64,000 nucleotides of DNA from Legionella clemsonensis (GCF_002240035.1 NZ_CP016397.1:434001-498000); one strand, 5' to 3'; shown: positions 53,240 through 62,545, numbered from the stretch's first letter. Program-made: numbers and translations. Notes: generated from the letters alone by a model not told the origin.

Positions 53240-54028
53240 TTATTGTGAAGACTCAATCAATTTGGCAAGTGATATGACTTTATCCTTCGTTGAAGGTTGG
53301 TAGGAGGTTGCAGCGCAAGTTAGTTCCCTGCTATAGGTGTTGTCATACCAATTTATTTGATAGGTAAAACCAGTTTGTTCATTTCCCTTAACCAATACAA
53401 TTGTAGGTTTCCCAGCAATGTCCTCGCTAACCAGCTCTTTAATTAATTCGACTCCACCGTGTGCAAGTTTCATGTTATGTTCTTTAAACTCGCATGTGCC
53501 AACATCCTTTTTTTGGAAAAATTGTATAGCACCATCCCAACCGTCTCCATCATCCCCATATTTAGTTTGTTTATAGGCGCCATAGGGAGCAAATCCTATT
53601 GTTTTATCTGTGACAGAAGCAGGTACACCAACAAAGGTGTAGGCCATTTTTAGTTCAGCAATAGTATGGCGGATGTGTGTACTGGAAGGTGATAATTCAT
53701 TTTTATATTTCTCATACTGAAAATCAGCGGTTTTGCTAAACTCCAAAAGCTCTTTTGCTCTAGGTGAGGGGGCATTTACAAATCCATTTTTTTCTTGCTC
53801 TTTATGCATAGACAGATATTGCTTTATTCTAGTGGCATAAAACTCATCATTCGCTTGAGATTTTAGTGTTTTAGCATCAATGATTCTCACTTCACCATCA
53901 AGCATCTCAATACCCATTTTTTTTAAGTAGGCTTTGTTTTGCTCTCTAATTTGCTCTTGAGAGAGGGGCGGTGCAGAAAAAGCATACCCAGCATAAACTC
54001 CTAATACTAAAATAGGAAATTTTTTCAT
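53240..54028 (-). CDS. Putative secreted/periplasmic orphan protein
   Basis: A 262-residue protein with a signal peptide (KKFPILVLGVYAGYAFSA) followed by APPLSQEQIREQNKAYLKK. The mature part is helical at first and beta-rich later (GFTYQINWYDNTYSRELTC); two cysteines near GTCEFKEH and ELTCAAT may form a disulfide. Start ATG 54028 is preferred over ATG 54037, which overlaps the 3' end of the upstream locus. It is just downstream of, and perhaps cotranscribed with, the broken small secreted protein. Function unknown. Confidence 0.7.
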   Translation of the reverse strand: MKKFPILVLGVYAGYAFSAPPLSQEQIREQNKAYLKKMGIEMLDGEVRIIDAKTLKSQANDEFYATRIKQYLSMHKEQEKNGFVNAPSPRAKELLEFSKTADFQYEKYKNELSPSSTHIRHTIAELKMAYTFVGVPASVTDKTIGFAPYGAYKQTKYGDDGDGWDGAIQFFQKKDVGTCEFKEHNMKLAHGGVELIKELVSEDIAGKPTIVLVKGNEQTGFTYQINWYDNTYSRELTCAATSYQPSTKDKVISLAKLIESSQ

Positions 54029-54051
54029 CCTAAGCATTTGTTTTATCCTTA

Positions 54052-54438
54052 TTAATTATAATCCCACCAACCATCATAGATACTACAATCGTCAACATAA
54101 GTTGATTCAAAAGGAAATCGACCGCCGCCATCATCGATAAGGAAATGATGCCCTGAAACAGACCAGTTTTTATTACAAAGAGGCCCTTCACCCCAATGAA
54201 CAGCCGCTTAACGCCAAGTGTAAGCATATTCTGTATCAATATGGTGGGTTGCTCTTCTTTTATTATCGTTATGAATACTGATAACTCACCAGTCGTAGGA
54301 GTGGCCAAGCCACCAAGTGATTGACTCATTGTTAACGCAATTTGCACGACTATGTGCTGTTGTTGCGTTGATACCTGCATGTGCTGTTACCGTTGCCGAT
54401 AACAAGGCGCAAGCAGTAATTTTTCCTAAATTCCTCAT
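54052..54438 (-). pseudogene. Small secreted protein with two in-frame nonsense codons
   Basis: A 129-codon minus-strand frame reads as a signal peptide (MRNLGKITACALLSATVTAHA) followed by ANCVNNESITWWLGHSYDW, then TGA, then HNDNKRRATHHIDTEYAYTW R, then TAA, then HWGEGPLCNKNWSVSGHHFL and STYVDDCSIYDGWWDYN to a natural stop at 54052. The same frame holds throughout, so the gene carries two stop codons rather than frameshifts. AAGGAG precedes the start with ten-base spacing. The open frame 54030..54380 in another phase is a shadow. It encodes a Trp/His/Cys-rich small exported protein, family unknown. Confidence 0.65.
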
Positions 54439-55176
54439 GTAAAACTTACTCCTTATAATTTCCCTGTAAACTCTCCTTGTTATTTAATGCTCCTTTAAAT
54501 TTCGCAATTGAGCCAAAGTCAATTTTATCACAGACTCAGATCTAATTTCGTTTATTTTATGCGCTGTCAAGAATTTATCATTAAAAATAGTAGTTGATTT
54601 GAGGAGCATGCGTATGAATACTGTAGCCAGTAGCACCCCCTGCGGATTCTTTTAAACCTGGCCCTGTAGTGTACGGTGTAAATTCAAAGTTTAATTATAA
54701 TATATTGCGCTTAGGGATCAATTATAGAGTTTAAATTTCATCTCGAATTATTTTTATAAAACGAATCTATTAATACAATATGGATTCATTTTAGGGAAGT
54801 ATTTTTCAGAATAAATGGGTTTCTCTAATAATACAGTAATCATTATCCACAATATGGTAGTGAAGAGTTGTTCATCATTTTAAACTGTTTGTCTAAATAG
54901 GAGTACAGATTTATAAATTTTTATTATTTTATAGTGTATTTAGGTTTTTCTTTGCCCTTGTCCTGGTGGCATTGCTGATCATTACGCCGTAAGCCTGGAT
55001 TAAAAATTCCATATTATCTCTTATTTTTTTTCTATGATACTATCTCTCATCTTTTTAGATTTTTAGAAAAGATGGCAAATGTATCGCTATAAAAATACAA
55101 TGTCCATCATTACTTTAACAGGATGAAATTTTAGCCAAGGAGGAATTAATTTAATATTTAATAATTTGGTGCAATC
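54439..55176. other. 738-base spacer without a supported gene
   Basis: AT-rich DNA between the secreted-protein pseudogene (minus) and the 454-residue orphan (plus). It must hold both promoters. A possible 15-codon frame (MRMNTVASSTPCGFF, at ~54608) follows GAGGAGC, but its reality cannot be judged. No repeat element, tRNA or terminator was clear. AAGGAGG at ~55136 stands 34 bases before the next gene's ATG, further than expected. Confidence 0.4.
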
Positions 55177-56541
55177 ATGTCTTTTTATGTCAATGAAAAA
55201 ACAAAAGTTATTCTTAAATTTCGTGCAGGAAAACTTTATCAAAATACTCTTAACACTACGGGTATAAAGGAGCTTGAGCGGAATGTTCCTGGACAGACTC
55301 TTTCCCTGACTTATACCAAGGATGGCAAGATAATTCGCTTGCCAGAACATCAAGATCCAAGACCTGAGTCTGCAGAAAAAATTTGTTGGTTTGGCGCTTT
55401 TAAGTATAAATACTATGGTCCTTTTTTTCAGGGAAAGCAGCGCAAAATTGAAAAAATTGTTTCTGATTATCATAAAATTTGTAAACGTTTAGAAAGGATT
55501 AAATTTGAAGAAAATGCCATTCTTGACTGGTTTAATGAGCAATTAGAACAGAATGAAATTTCTGAGACGGCTGCAAGTATGTCAATTGACAAAATTTTTG
55601 CTGCCTTCCTATTGAAGAATTATTCGTTCAAGTCTGATACTATACCGGCGCTTCTTCAAGAATTCCTGGAATGCCACACAGAAAGTGATTTTACTTATTT
55701 TATTTTAAATCGTCAGGATAAAGCTATTTTTGAAGCTGCAGTGAATGTCAGTAGACAACTTAATTTCAATGTTGAGGAAGTCGTTAATAGAGAACTTAAA
55801 GAAAAAAATAGCAATATAAATCCGCAGGAAATGTCAATCAGTGAGTTAGCTTCCTATTATGAGCGCGCAGTGATTCACCATATTTGGCAGTTTCATTATG
55901 CTTCTTCTTGTTGGCATCCAGCAAAAGGGCTAGAGCCTTTACTCGAAGAATTCAGAAGGTATGAAAATCATTTTCTTGCAGAAATTGATTATAATTTAAT
56001 TAAACAATTTACTACAAATCCAGTGCTTGAATTTTCTTCTTTTGATGAAGAAGGATATCTTGTTTATGATGTTGTGCTTGCAGAGAAAGAAGACGCTGGT
56101 GAAGATACCCATATAATCAAAGTCATTGGTGTGGATTTAGATAACGGTGGCTATGTTTATTTCCTGGATCCTAATGATGCAAGTAGTCCAGGGAAACCGC
56201 GCATAGCCCATCGCATTTCTAAAGATTTATTCTATCATATTCTACTGGATATCCATGGCGTTAGTGTTGCAAAATCAATGTCTGATACCGCATTTCCGGT
56301 AGTTCTTTATCGCGCAAAAAACGATATTGATGAGGACATCATTGCTTCTCCTAAACGTCTGCCCAAAAGGCAGCATAGTCCAATTCTTGAGTCAAAAAAT
56401 ATTTTGCATACACAGGAAGCAGACGATACTAAACCGACAAATAGTCCTAGGTTATTCCGACTCAGGAAACATATAAAAACCGATGCAGAATTGCGATGTC
56501 CTCAGAACAGTGATGAATTTGGACTTAAATCGCAGGTGTAG
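55177..56541 (+). CDS. Orphan protein (454 residues), effector candidate
   Basis: A cytosolic-looking protein with no recognised family. It is hydrophilic and Lys/Glu-rich. The first 70 residues have beta character; a long helical part follows (KIEKIVSDYHKICKRLERIKF), then a mixed block (YVYFLDPNDASSPGKPR) and a disordered C-terminal tail rich in Pro, Ser and Lys (residues ~390-454). The ATG lacks a near ribosome site; a strong AAGGAGG lies 34 bases upstream. AT-rich DNA and lack of homologs fit Legionella effector-like genes, but no export evidence exists. Confidence 0.7.
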   Translation: MSFYVNEKTKVILKFRAGKLYQNTLNTTGIKELERNVPGQTLSLTYTKDGKIIRLPEHQDPRPESAEKICWFGAFKYKYYGPFFQGKQRKIEKIVSDYHKICKRLERIKFEENAILDWFNEQLEQNEISETAASMSIDKIFAAFLLKNYSFKSDTIPALLQEFLECHTESDFTYFILNRQDKAIFEAAVNVSRQLNFNVEEVVNRELKEKNSNINPQEMSISELASYYERAVIHHIWQFHYASSCWHPAKGLEPLLEEFRRYENHFLAEIDYNLIKQFTTNPVLEFSSFDEEGYLVYDVVLAEKEDAGEDTHIIKVIGVDLDNGGYVYFLDPNDASSPGKPRIAHRISKDLFYHILLDIHGVSVAKSMSDTAFPVVLYRAKNDIDEDIIASPKRLPKRQHSPILESKNILHTQEADDTKPTNSPRLFRLRKHIKTDAELRCPQNSDEFGLKSQV

Positions 56542-56748
56542 ATTGACATTATTCAAGCACTTAAAATATCGGAGTTTGTCGGCAGGAGAGCAACTCTGCT
56601 AAAAATTATTTTTTAGATATTGTTTTTCTCCTCACAGGAATAGGGCTTAAGTGAGAGAATTTTTGTTTTGCTCCCTTTTATTATAGAAAAATGAAGGAGA
56701 AAGGATCTTGTGCTAATCTGAAGAAAAGCCTATCAAAGGGAATTAAGC

Positions 56749-58395
56749 GTGAATGGAGCAGAATTAGTTATTAAATGTCTCGAGGCCCATGGGGTTGAGT
56801 ATATTTTTGGTCTTCCTGGTGCAAAAATTGATGCCATTTTTAATGGTCTGCTGGATTCGAAAATTAAGCTTATTTTATGTAGACACGAGCAAAATGCTGC
56901 TTTCATGGCTGCTGCTTATGGACGCCTGACGCAGAAGCCAGGAGTGGTCTTAGTGACCTCTGGGCCAGGTGTGGCCAATTTAGCAACGGCGTTACTCACT
57001 GCAACGACGGAAGGCGATCCGGTAATCGCTCTTGGTGGTAATGTTTCTCGCGCCATGCATTTTAAAAAATCACATCAAGCGGCAAATAACACCAAGTTAA
57101 TGGAAGCCGTCACTAAATACAGTGTGGAGGCGATGAGCGCCACCAATATTCCTGAAATTATAGCGATGGCATTCAGACAAGCGTTAAATCCACGTGCAGG
57201 GGCCTGCTTTATAAGCTTTCCACAGGATGTTTTGGCCGAAGAAGTAGATAGTCCAGTCATCAAGCCTCATGCATGTATCGAGGTCTCAATGGCTTGTGGG
57301 AATACCATCGATGAGGCGGTTAAACTTCTTACTAAAGCAAAACTACCTGTGTTATTTTTAGGGGAGGAAGCAAGTCATCCTAAAAATGCAGAGGCAATTC
57401 GAGCATTGCTTGGTCAGACTAAAATGGCAACCATAAGCACTTATCAAGGAGCGGGTGTTGTTTCGCGTGAGTTATTCCCTTGTTTTGCCGGTCGTGTGGG
57501 GCTTTTTTGTAATCAGCCAGCCGATAAGCTGCTTGATAAAGCTGATGTTGTGTTAACGGTGGGATTTAATCCAGTCGAATATGATCCTGAGGTGTGGAAT
57601 CCCAAAAGTAATAAAATAATCATTCATCTAGATGCTACCTTTTCAGAAATACGTTATACCTATCAACCGCAGCTGGAGATTTTAGGATCAATTTCTGAAA
57701 ATATTTTATTGCTTAAAGAGGCTCTGACCAAAAATAAAGTGTGTGGCGATTTGTCTCATGCAAAAATTTACCATGACGCCTTAAATAAAAAAATTGCGGA
57801 GGGAAAAAATAAAACAGAGTTTCCTATACACCCGCTTCGCTTTATCTATGAACTTCGTCAATATGTTGATGATGAGACGCTGATTACCTGTGATATTGGT
57901 ACAGTGTACATGTGGATGGCTCGTTACTTTCTCATTTATAAACCGCATCACCTTATGTTCAGTAATGGGCAACAAACTTTAGGTGTGGGGATGCCTTGGG
58001 CAATGGCGGCAAAACTGGTTTATCCGCGTAAAAGAGTAATTTCAATATCAGGTGACGGTGGTTTTCTATTCTCGGCACAAGAACTTGAAACAGCGGTACG
58101 GGAAAAATTGCACTTGATTCATTTTGTTTGGACAGATGGTTGTTACAATATGGTGATGGAACAGGAAATGATGAAATATAAACGCCGAAGTGGTGTTGAT
58201 TTTGGCAAAATCGATCTGGTGCATTTTGCCAAAGCGTTTGGGGCTGAGGGCTATGCCTTGCAAAGCCCCGATGAAATTGTTCCAGTGTTAAAGGAAGCTG
58301 AACAGAAAACTGTGCCTGTCTTAATCGATGTTCCCATTGATTATCGAGATAATCCGGAGCTTTTTTCCACCATCGATTTGGATAAAGTAATTTAA
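56749..58395 (+). CDS. alsS: Catabolic acetolactate synthase (AlsS/BudB type)
   Basis: A 548-residue thiamine-diphosphate enzyme that condenses two pyruvates to 2-acetolactate and CO2. It has the glutamate of the N-terminal domain in RHEQNAAFMAAAYGR, SGPGVANLATALL, the TPP motif ISISGDGGFLFSAQELETAV, and MEQEMMKYKRRSGVDFG, a run typical of catabolic AlsS rather than anabolic IlvB (FAD-binding loops are weak). Start GTG 56749 follows AAGGGA. It begins an operon with a DoxX-like and a CMD-family gene; no alsD (acetolactate decarboxylase) was found. Confidence 0.9.
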   Translation: MNGAELVIKCLEAHGVEYIFGLPGAKIDAIFNGLLDSKIKLILCRHEQNAAFMAAAYGRLTQKPGVVLVTSGPGVANLATALLTATTEGDPVIALGGNVSRAMHFKKSHQAANNTKLMEAVTKYSVEAMSATNIPEIIAMAFRQALNPRAGACFISFPQDVLAEEVDSPVIKPHACIEVSMACGNTIDEAVKLLTKAKLPVLFLGEEASHPKNAEAIRALLGQTKMATISTYQGAGVVSRELFPCFAGRVGLFCNQPADKLLDKADVVLTVGFNPVEYDPEVWNPKSNKIIIHLDATFSEIRYTYQPQLEILGSISENILLLKEALTKNKVCGDLSHAKIYHDALNKKIAEGKNKTEFPIHPLRFIYELRQYVDDETLITCDIGTVYMWMARYFLIYKPHHLMFSNGQQTLGVGMPWAMAAKLVYPRKRVISISGDGGFLFSAQELETAVREKLHLIHFVWTDGCYNMVMEQEMMKYKRRSGVDFGKIDLVHFAKAFGAEGYALQSPDEIVPVLKEAEQKTVPVLIDVPIDYRDNPELFSTIDLDKVI

Positions 58396-58403
58396 GGAGA
58401 ACT

Positions 58404-58859
58404 ATGTTAACTGCGATTGCCTGGCTGGTTTTGCGAGTCGTTTTTGCTGGATTTTTTATCTATGCTTTTTACAATTTTGTACGAAATTGGCCTGCAGCAA
58501 AACAAACTGCAATATTAATTTATCCTAAATACCCCAACTTTCAAGCGGTAAGTATGTTGACCCTAATGCTTATAATCAGCATCTCTATTTTATTGGGTAT
58601 TTTTGGACGTATTGGTGGGGCGCTGGCTTTACTGTTTTCTTTACTTGGAGCCTATGCTCACCACACCTGTGCTCATAAAATAGAGTCGATTCAATTACCT
58701 GCGACAGCTCCAGACGAAGATCAACAATTACTGGAGGAAGCAAAAGCGATTGGCATAATAGGTCATATAACATCTGCTCAGAAAAATTATGTCATTGCCG
58801 CCGTTTCTTTTTTCTTCATGCTTCTTGGTACAGGGCCATTAAGTGTTACCTATTTATAA
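58404..58859 (+). CDS. DoxX-like integral membrane protein
   Basis: A 151-residue membrane protein with four helices (LVLRVVFAGFFIYAFYNF, AVSMLTLMLIISISILLGI, GGALALLFSLLGAYAHHTC, YVIAAVSFFFMLLGTGPLS). It follows alsS by eight bases behind AAGGAG. The DoxX fold and helix order are consistent, but the family is diverse and its function is unclear; a role in quinone or redox stress has been suggested elsewhere. Residues ~90-120 form an acidic loop, unusual for the family. Confidence 0.65.
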   Translation: MLTAIAWLVLRVVFAGFFIYAFYNFVRNWPAAKQTAILIYPKYPNFQAVSMLTLMLIISISILLGIFGRIGGALALLFSLLGAYAHHTCAHKIESIQLPATAPDEDQQLLEEAKAIGIIGHITSAQKNYVIAAVSFFFMLLGTGPLSVTYL

Positions 58860-58874
58860 TAAGGAAAAATAACC

Positions 58875-59255
58875 ATGAATCGTTACGAAAAAGGGCTTAA
58901 GCAAATGCAAGATCATTTGGGAAAAGAGCTCACAGAGGAATACCTGAAAAAAATTGAAGAGGTAGCGCCTTTTTTTGCAAAAGTTAACGTTGAATTTCCT
59001 TTTGGCGATTTATATTCCCATGAAAGTACACTGGATCAAAAAGTTCGAGAACTTGCGACTATTGCAGCACTTACGGTGCAGGGATTTGCAATTCCTCAAT
59101 TAAAGGTACATGTGCGTTGTGGAATTCATTGTGGAGCAACAAAAGAAGAGATTGTGGAAATTATTACTCAAATGATTGCTTACTGTGGTTTCCCTGCAGC
59201 GACAAATGCTCTTTTAGCGGCTAAAGAAGTTTTTGAAGAAATGAATTTAAATTAG
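58875..59255 (+). CDS. Carboxymuconolactone decarboxylase-family protein
   Basis: A 126-residue protein of the CMD/AhpD-like family: VRELATIAALTVQGFAIPQLK, VHVRCGIHCGATKEEIVEII and MIAYCGFPAATNALLAAKE. The single CGIHCG pair is C-x-x-C-like but lacks the exact AhpD CxxC, so the enzyme is closer to the decarboxylase branch. It comes 15 bases after the DoxX gene. In alsS operons a decarboxylase activity on acetolactate would be expected; this CMD could supply it, but that is inference. Its 3' end overlaps the convergent DUF4239 gene by four bases. Confidence 0.85.
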   Translation: MNRYEKGLKQMQDHLGKELTEEYLKKIEEVAPFFAKVNVEFPFGDLYSHESTLDQKVRELATIAALTVQGFAIPQLKVHVRCGIHCGATKEEIVEIITQMIAYCGFPAATNALLAAKEVFEEMNLN

Positions 59256-60037
59256 AAATTTTTGAGCATTCCTTCATAAAAAGGTGCTTTACTAACAGCG
59301 ATACTGCCAGAAAAGGGGTAATCAAAACTTAATGCCAAGGTTAAATTAAAGCCAATGACGAGGGCTAAACAAAAATTGGCTACAATACGCATGGTACCAC
59401 CTTCATGCGCCTTTAATAAACTTGATAAAAAAACAATAACAATGGCTCCTAAAATTAATGCAGTCCGCAGTTCGTCATTAAGAATACTGTGTATGGTAAT
59501 AAGGCGATCGCGACGTCCTTGCAAAAAAGAATCCATGTGAGTCATAATCTGCCGATAAAATAAAACTTCTTTGGGGGTTTTAGGAGTATATTGTTGAAAA
59601 GTTATCAGCATAGTGCGCATGGCATTCCACGTTTGTTCACTTTCTTGGCCTTTGCGCATCATTGACCATTCATCTGTTCTTAATAAGTGTAAGTACTGTT
59701 TTAAACTATTCTCCAAGGGGCGCCTGTCTTTTTCGGGAATTGCATTTAAATCGCGCACCACAACGCTAATGTCATCGGCTTCTTTATAAACATTTTTTTG
59801 TACATAGAGATAATGATTCCAAAGAGTGATGATAACAAATCCTAAAAAAACACCATACCCACTACCCATAATATTTAAAATACTGTCTGTGCTACGTGAA
59901 TATTCTTTGTTGACTGATTTTTTGGAGATAAAGTGGGAAGCAATATAAGTGGCTAATACTGAAACTGAAAGAAGCACAACCAGATTAATTAAAAAGAGTT
60001 GCCACACCGATAGTGTGTTGATTAATTCACGAAACAT
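59252..60037 (-). CDS. DUF4239 (bestrophin-like) membrane protein
   Basis: A 261-residue protein with four helices, two near the N terminus (LFLINLVVLLSVSVLATYIA, IMGSGYGVFLGFVIITLW) and two near the C terminus (ALILGAIVIVFLSSLL and VANFCLALVIGFNLTLALS), enclosing a soluble helical region with KDRRPLENSLKQYLHLLRTDEW. The pattern fits DUF4239. Such proteins may be channels, with no proven function. It is convergent with the CMD gene and its stop codon lies within it. Confidence 0.8.
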   Translation of the reverse strand: MFRELINTLSVWQLFLINLVVLLSVSVLATYIASHFISKKSVNKEYSRSTDSILNIMGSGYGVFLGFVIITLWNHYLYVQKNVYKEADDISVVVRDLNAIPEKDRRPLENSLKQYLHLLRTDEWSMMRKGQESEQTWNAMRTMLITFQQYTPKTPKEVLFYRQIMTHMDSFLQGRRDRLITIHSILNDELRTALILGAIVIVFLSSLLKAHEGGTMRIVANFCLALVIGFNLTLALSFDYPFSGSIAVSKAPFYEGMLKNF

Positions 60038-60261
60038 CGTTGTCTCCCGGACATCTTATTGTGACCGTGCAAATACTATTATGTCTAATTGTAGGATAGA
60101 TCTTGACCTTCTTTTTCCCTATCTCCTTTAGATAATTCCTGATGTTTAGGTCCTTCTCTTTGCTTATAACCACATTATTTTGTGCAAGATACAATCATCA
60201 AGACCCATCCTGCTCGTTTAATCTGCCGTTATATTTCTATTACCTATATTAACGTTACCCA

Positions 60262-61623
60262 TTAAAGATTTTTTAATCCCGATTGGCTTACAGAGGGACT
60301 GAAAGAAAAATTAATTTTGTTAGGACCGAGTTCAGAATGACCTAATTGATGGTCAGAATTACCGCCAAAACTATAAACTTCTCCTTTTTGGGTAAGGCAT
60401 ACAGTATGACACTCTCCTGCAGCAACTGCAGTAATGATTTCTCCTTCTAGATCACTAACTGGTTGAGGCACAAAGAGGGAATCTTGCCCTTGTAATTGGT
60501 GAGCTTGCAAACCTAGCTGCTTTTTTGTGTTAGAACCAAAGGAATACACAGTTCCCTTTTCATCAATGCACAACGAATGAAACGAACCGGCTGCGATTTT
60601 TTTTATCATTTTATTACTTAATGCCTCGATTCGAAGAGGGGTTTTGGTATGATGAATTTTACCAAGCCCTAATGCGCCGTTATAACTTGAACCCGTGCTA
60701 AATACCTCACCTGCTTCGCTAAGGAATAGAGTATGGGTATTTTTGCTGACAATAGAGGTAATTTTTATGTGCTGCAAATTAGTAATGAGTTTGGGAGAGG
60801 AGGTCTCTCCAATTTTTTTCAAGCCTAATTGACCAGACTGGTTCGTGCCGAACGCATACACCTTTCCCTCCGCCGAAAGACAAAAAGATAGGTAATCGCC
60901 AGCAAAAATATCAGTAATTTTTTCATTAAGGGCTGTAATTAATTGTGGTGTGCTTTGAGGGGCTCGATGCCCTAAGCCTAGCTGGCTAAAATTATTATAC
61001 CCCCAACTATAAACTTCGCCATTGCTGGTTAGAGCAAGAATATGATTCCAGCCTAAAGCCAGTTTAATAATTTTCTCATCAACGAGCTTTTGCACAAGAT
61101 TCAGATTGAAGATAGTTTGGGTATTCCTGAAAAAAAAATCTTTACCGCTTTGATAAACTTTGCCATCGTTTGCCAACAAAAAAGCTGTTGAATTACGACT
61201 AACAATCTCATTGATAGTTAATTTAATGCCCTCCCATAATTGGGAAGTTTTGCTTTTAAGAGAAAGATTTAGTTTTTGAGGACCATCGCCTTTCACACCT
61301 GTAAGTTGCTCGACCTCCTCGCCCCAAATAAACCAGCCTTCTCGTGGAGAAAAATAAAAATTCGTATTATTTCCGGCCACAATTTTAAATGGTGGCTTCA
61401 GTTTTTTACAGGTTTCTGTAAGCGTCTTGCAAGAAGGAGAGTGCATGAATGTAGTTATTGTTTCTGTTCTATTTCCTTTAGTAGTCAAGGGATGCTGAAT
61501 AATAAAATACTCGGGGATAAGCACTGCAAAGAAATTTAACGCAGAATTATAATCGAGATATTGTAAGGCTAAATAGCAAATGATATCTACTGGAAGGGAG
61601 GTAATGGTGCCTGTAGATTGCAT
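60262..61623 (-). CDS. RCC1-repeat protein with F-box-like N terminus, effector candidate
   Basis: A 453-residue eukaryotic-like protein. Residues ~9-45 read SLPVDIICYLALQYLDYNSA LNFF, which resembles an F-box (LPxEIxxxILxYLdxxS). From ~90 onward at least six degenerate RCC1 repeats follow (e.g. VYSWGYNNFSQLGLGHRAPQ, VYAFGTNQSGQLGL, VYSFGSNTKKQLGL, VYSFGGNSDHQLGH), forming a seven-bladed propeller like the exchange-factor fold. L. pneumophila LegG1/MitF is an RCC1 effector, and F-box effectors such as AnkB exist; having both in one protein is notable. No signal peptide. Export is inference. Confidence 0.85.
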   Translation of the reverse strand: MQSTGTITSLPVDIICYLALQYLDYNSALNFFAVLIPEYFIIQHPLTTKGNRTETITTFMHSPSCKTLTETCKKLKPPFKIVAGNNTNFYFSPREGWFIWGEEVEQLTGVKGDGPQKLNLSLKSKTSQLWEGIKLTINEIVSRNSTAFLLANDGKVYQSGKDFFFRNTQTIFNLNLVQKLVDEKIIKLALGWNHILALTSNGEVYSWGYNNFSQLGLGHRAPQSTPQLITALNEKITDIFAGDYLSFCLSAEGKVYAFGTNQSGQLGLKKIGETSSPKLITNLQHIKITSIVSKNTHTLFLSEAGEVFSTGSSYNGALGLGKIHHTKTPLRIEALSNKMIKKIAAGSFHSLCIDEKGTVYSFGSNTKKQLGLQAHQLQGQDSLFVPQPVSDLEGEIITAVAAGECHTVCLTQKGEVYSFGGNSDHQLGHSELGPNKINFSFSPSVSQSGLKNL

Positions 61624-61796
61624 TGGATTTCCTTTTGGAGCTTATAGGTTGCCCAAAATAGTATCAACTAATTTTTAGTGTTTTCCATGGGTAAAACTAC
61701 CTAATTAGCAGTGAGAATTTCAACCGATAGCAGCACATTAAAAAGCATGATATATACTTAGGTTAAGGCAACTTACTTAGGACAAGAGCTATGCAT

Positions 61797-62030
61797 ATGG
61801 AAAAATGCAGTGTTTGCGGTAACAGTTATGATAATTGTTTTGAAGTAATACAAAAGGGGAACAGCTATTTTTTTGATTCTTTTGAATGTGCAATTCAAAA
61901 ACTTGCTCCAACCTGTAAACATTGTTCATGTCGCATTATTGGCCATGGTATTGAAGCTGGAAAGGATTACTATTGTTGTGCAAATTGTGCCAGGGCATGT
62001 GGTGTAGAGAACGCAAGAGATGACGTTTAA
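61797..62030 (+). CDS. Small Cys-rich, probably zinc-binding protein
   Basis: A 77-residue protein (79 from the ATG at 61791) with four CxxC-like knuckles: CSVCGNSYDNC, FFDSFECAI, CKHCSCRIIGHG, CCANCARACG. The pattern C-C...C...C-C-C...C-C-C-C suggests a treble-clef/MYM-type or metallothionein-like metal-binding fold. Related small proteins in many bacteria share the line SFECAIQxLAPxCxHCxCRIIGHG; the function is unknown. It is intact and stands alone, divergent from the RCC1 gene. Confidence 0.75.
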   Translation: MEKCSVCGNSYDNCFEVIQKGNSYFFDSFECAIQKLAPTCKHCSCRIIGHGIEAGKDYYCCANCARACGVENARDDV

Positions 62031-62109
62031 TGATAGGTGATGGGCATAAATGCTATACTTATAAAAGATAATGGATAGTTTGAATTTTTAGACATAAAAG
62101 GAGGTTATT

Positions 62110-62526
62110 ATGCAAGTCTCCTCTATAGAATCTTCTCTTAATACAACTTATAAATGGTTAAATGAATTTAAGGAATTTGGTAATTTTCGTGATGAATCCC
62201 AGAGTTATTCAGTATTGCGGGTGGTTTTGCATCATTTGAGAGATAAATTACCTTTAGACGTTTCTGCCCATTTGGCTGCACAATTTCCACTTGTGTTAAA
62301 GGGGTTATACTACGACGGTTGGGATCCCTCTCATGAGATTGATGAGGCTAGAACATTTGATGAATTCATTGAACCGATGATGAAAGAGTTGAATAACTTA
62401 AATGTTGACATTAAAGAATCAGTTAGAGATTGTATTAAATTTCTTAACAAAAAGCTTGAACGGGATTTAAGTGAAAAAGTAATGCAGTCTTTACCGCATA
62501 AGCTACGCAATGCTCTTTTGCATTAA
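62110..62526 (+). CDS. DUF2267 family protein
   Basis: A 138-residue protein of the DUF2267 helical family, role unknown. It has YSVLRVVLHHLRDKLPLDVSAHLAAQFP, PLVLKGLYYDGWDP and SVRDCIKFLNKKLERDLSEKVMQSLP, which match the family's repeated YxxLRAVLHxLRDRLp and gYydgW patterns. An AAGGAGG ribosome site precedes the ATG. It is followed by a region with inverted repeats and then the alcohol dehydrogenase on the other strand. Confidence 0.9.
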   Translation: MQVSSIESSLNTTYKWLNEFKEFGNFRDESQSYSVLRVVLHHLRDKLPLDVSAHLAAQFPLVLKGLYYDGWDPSHEIDEARTFDEFIEPMMKELNNLNVDIKESVRDCIKFLNKKLERDLSEKVMQSLPHKLRNALLH

Positions 62527-62545
62527 TCGCTGCGGACTTGTCATC

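Noticed and set aside
54030-54380. 116-codon hydrophobic frame on the minus strand
   Set aside because: The overlapping frame 54052..54438 has a signal peptide, ribosome site and a coherent Trp/His/Cys-rich protein interrupted by two stops; the 116-codon frame is its shadow.
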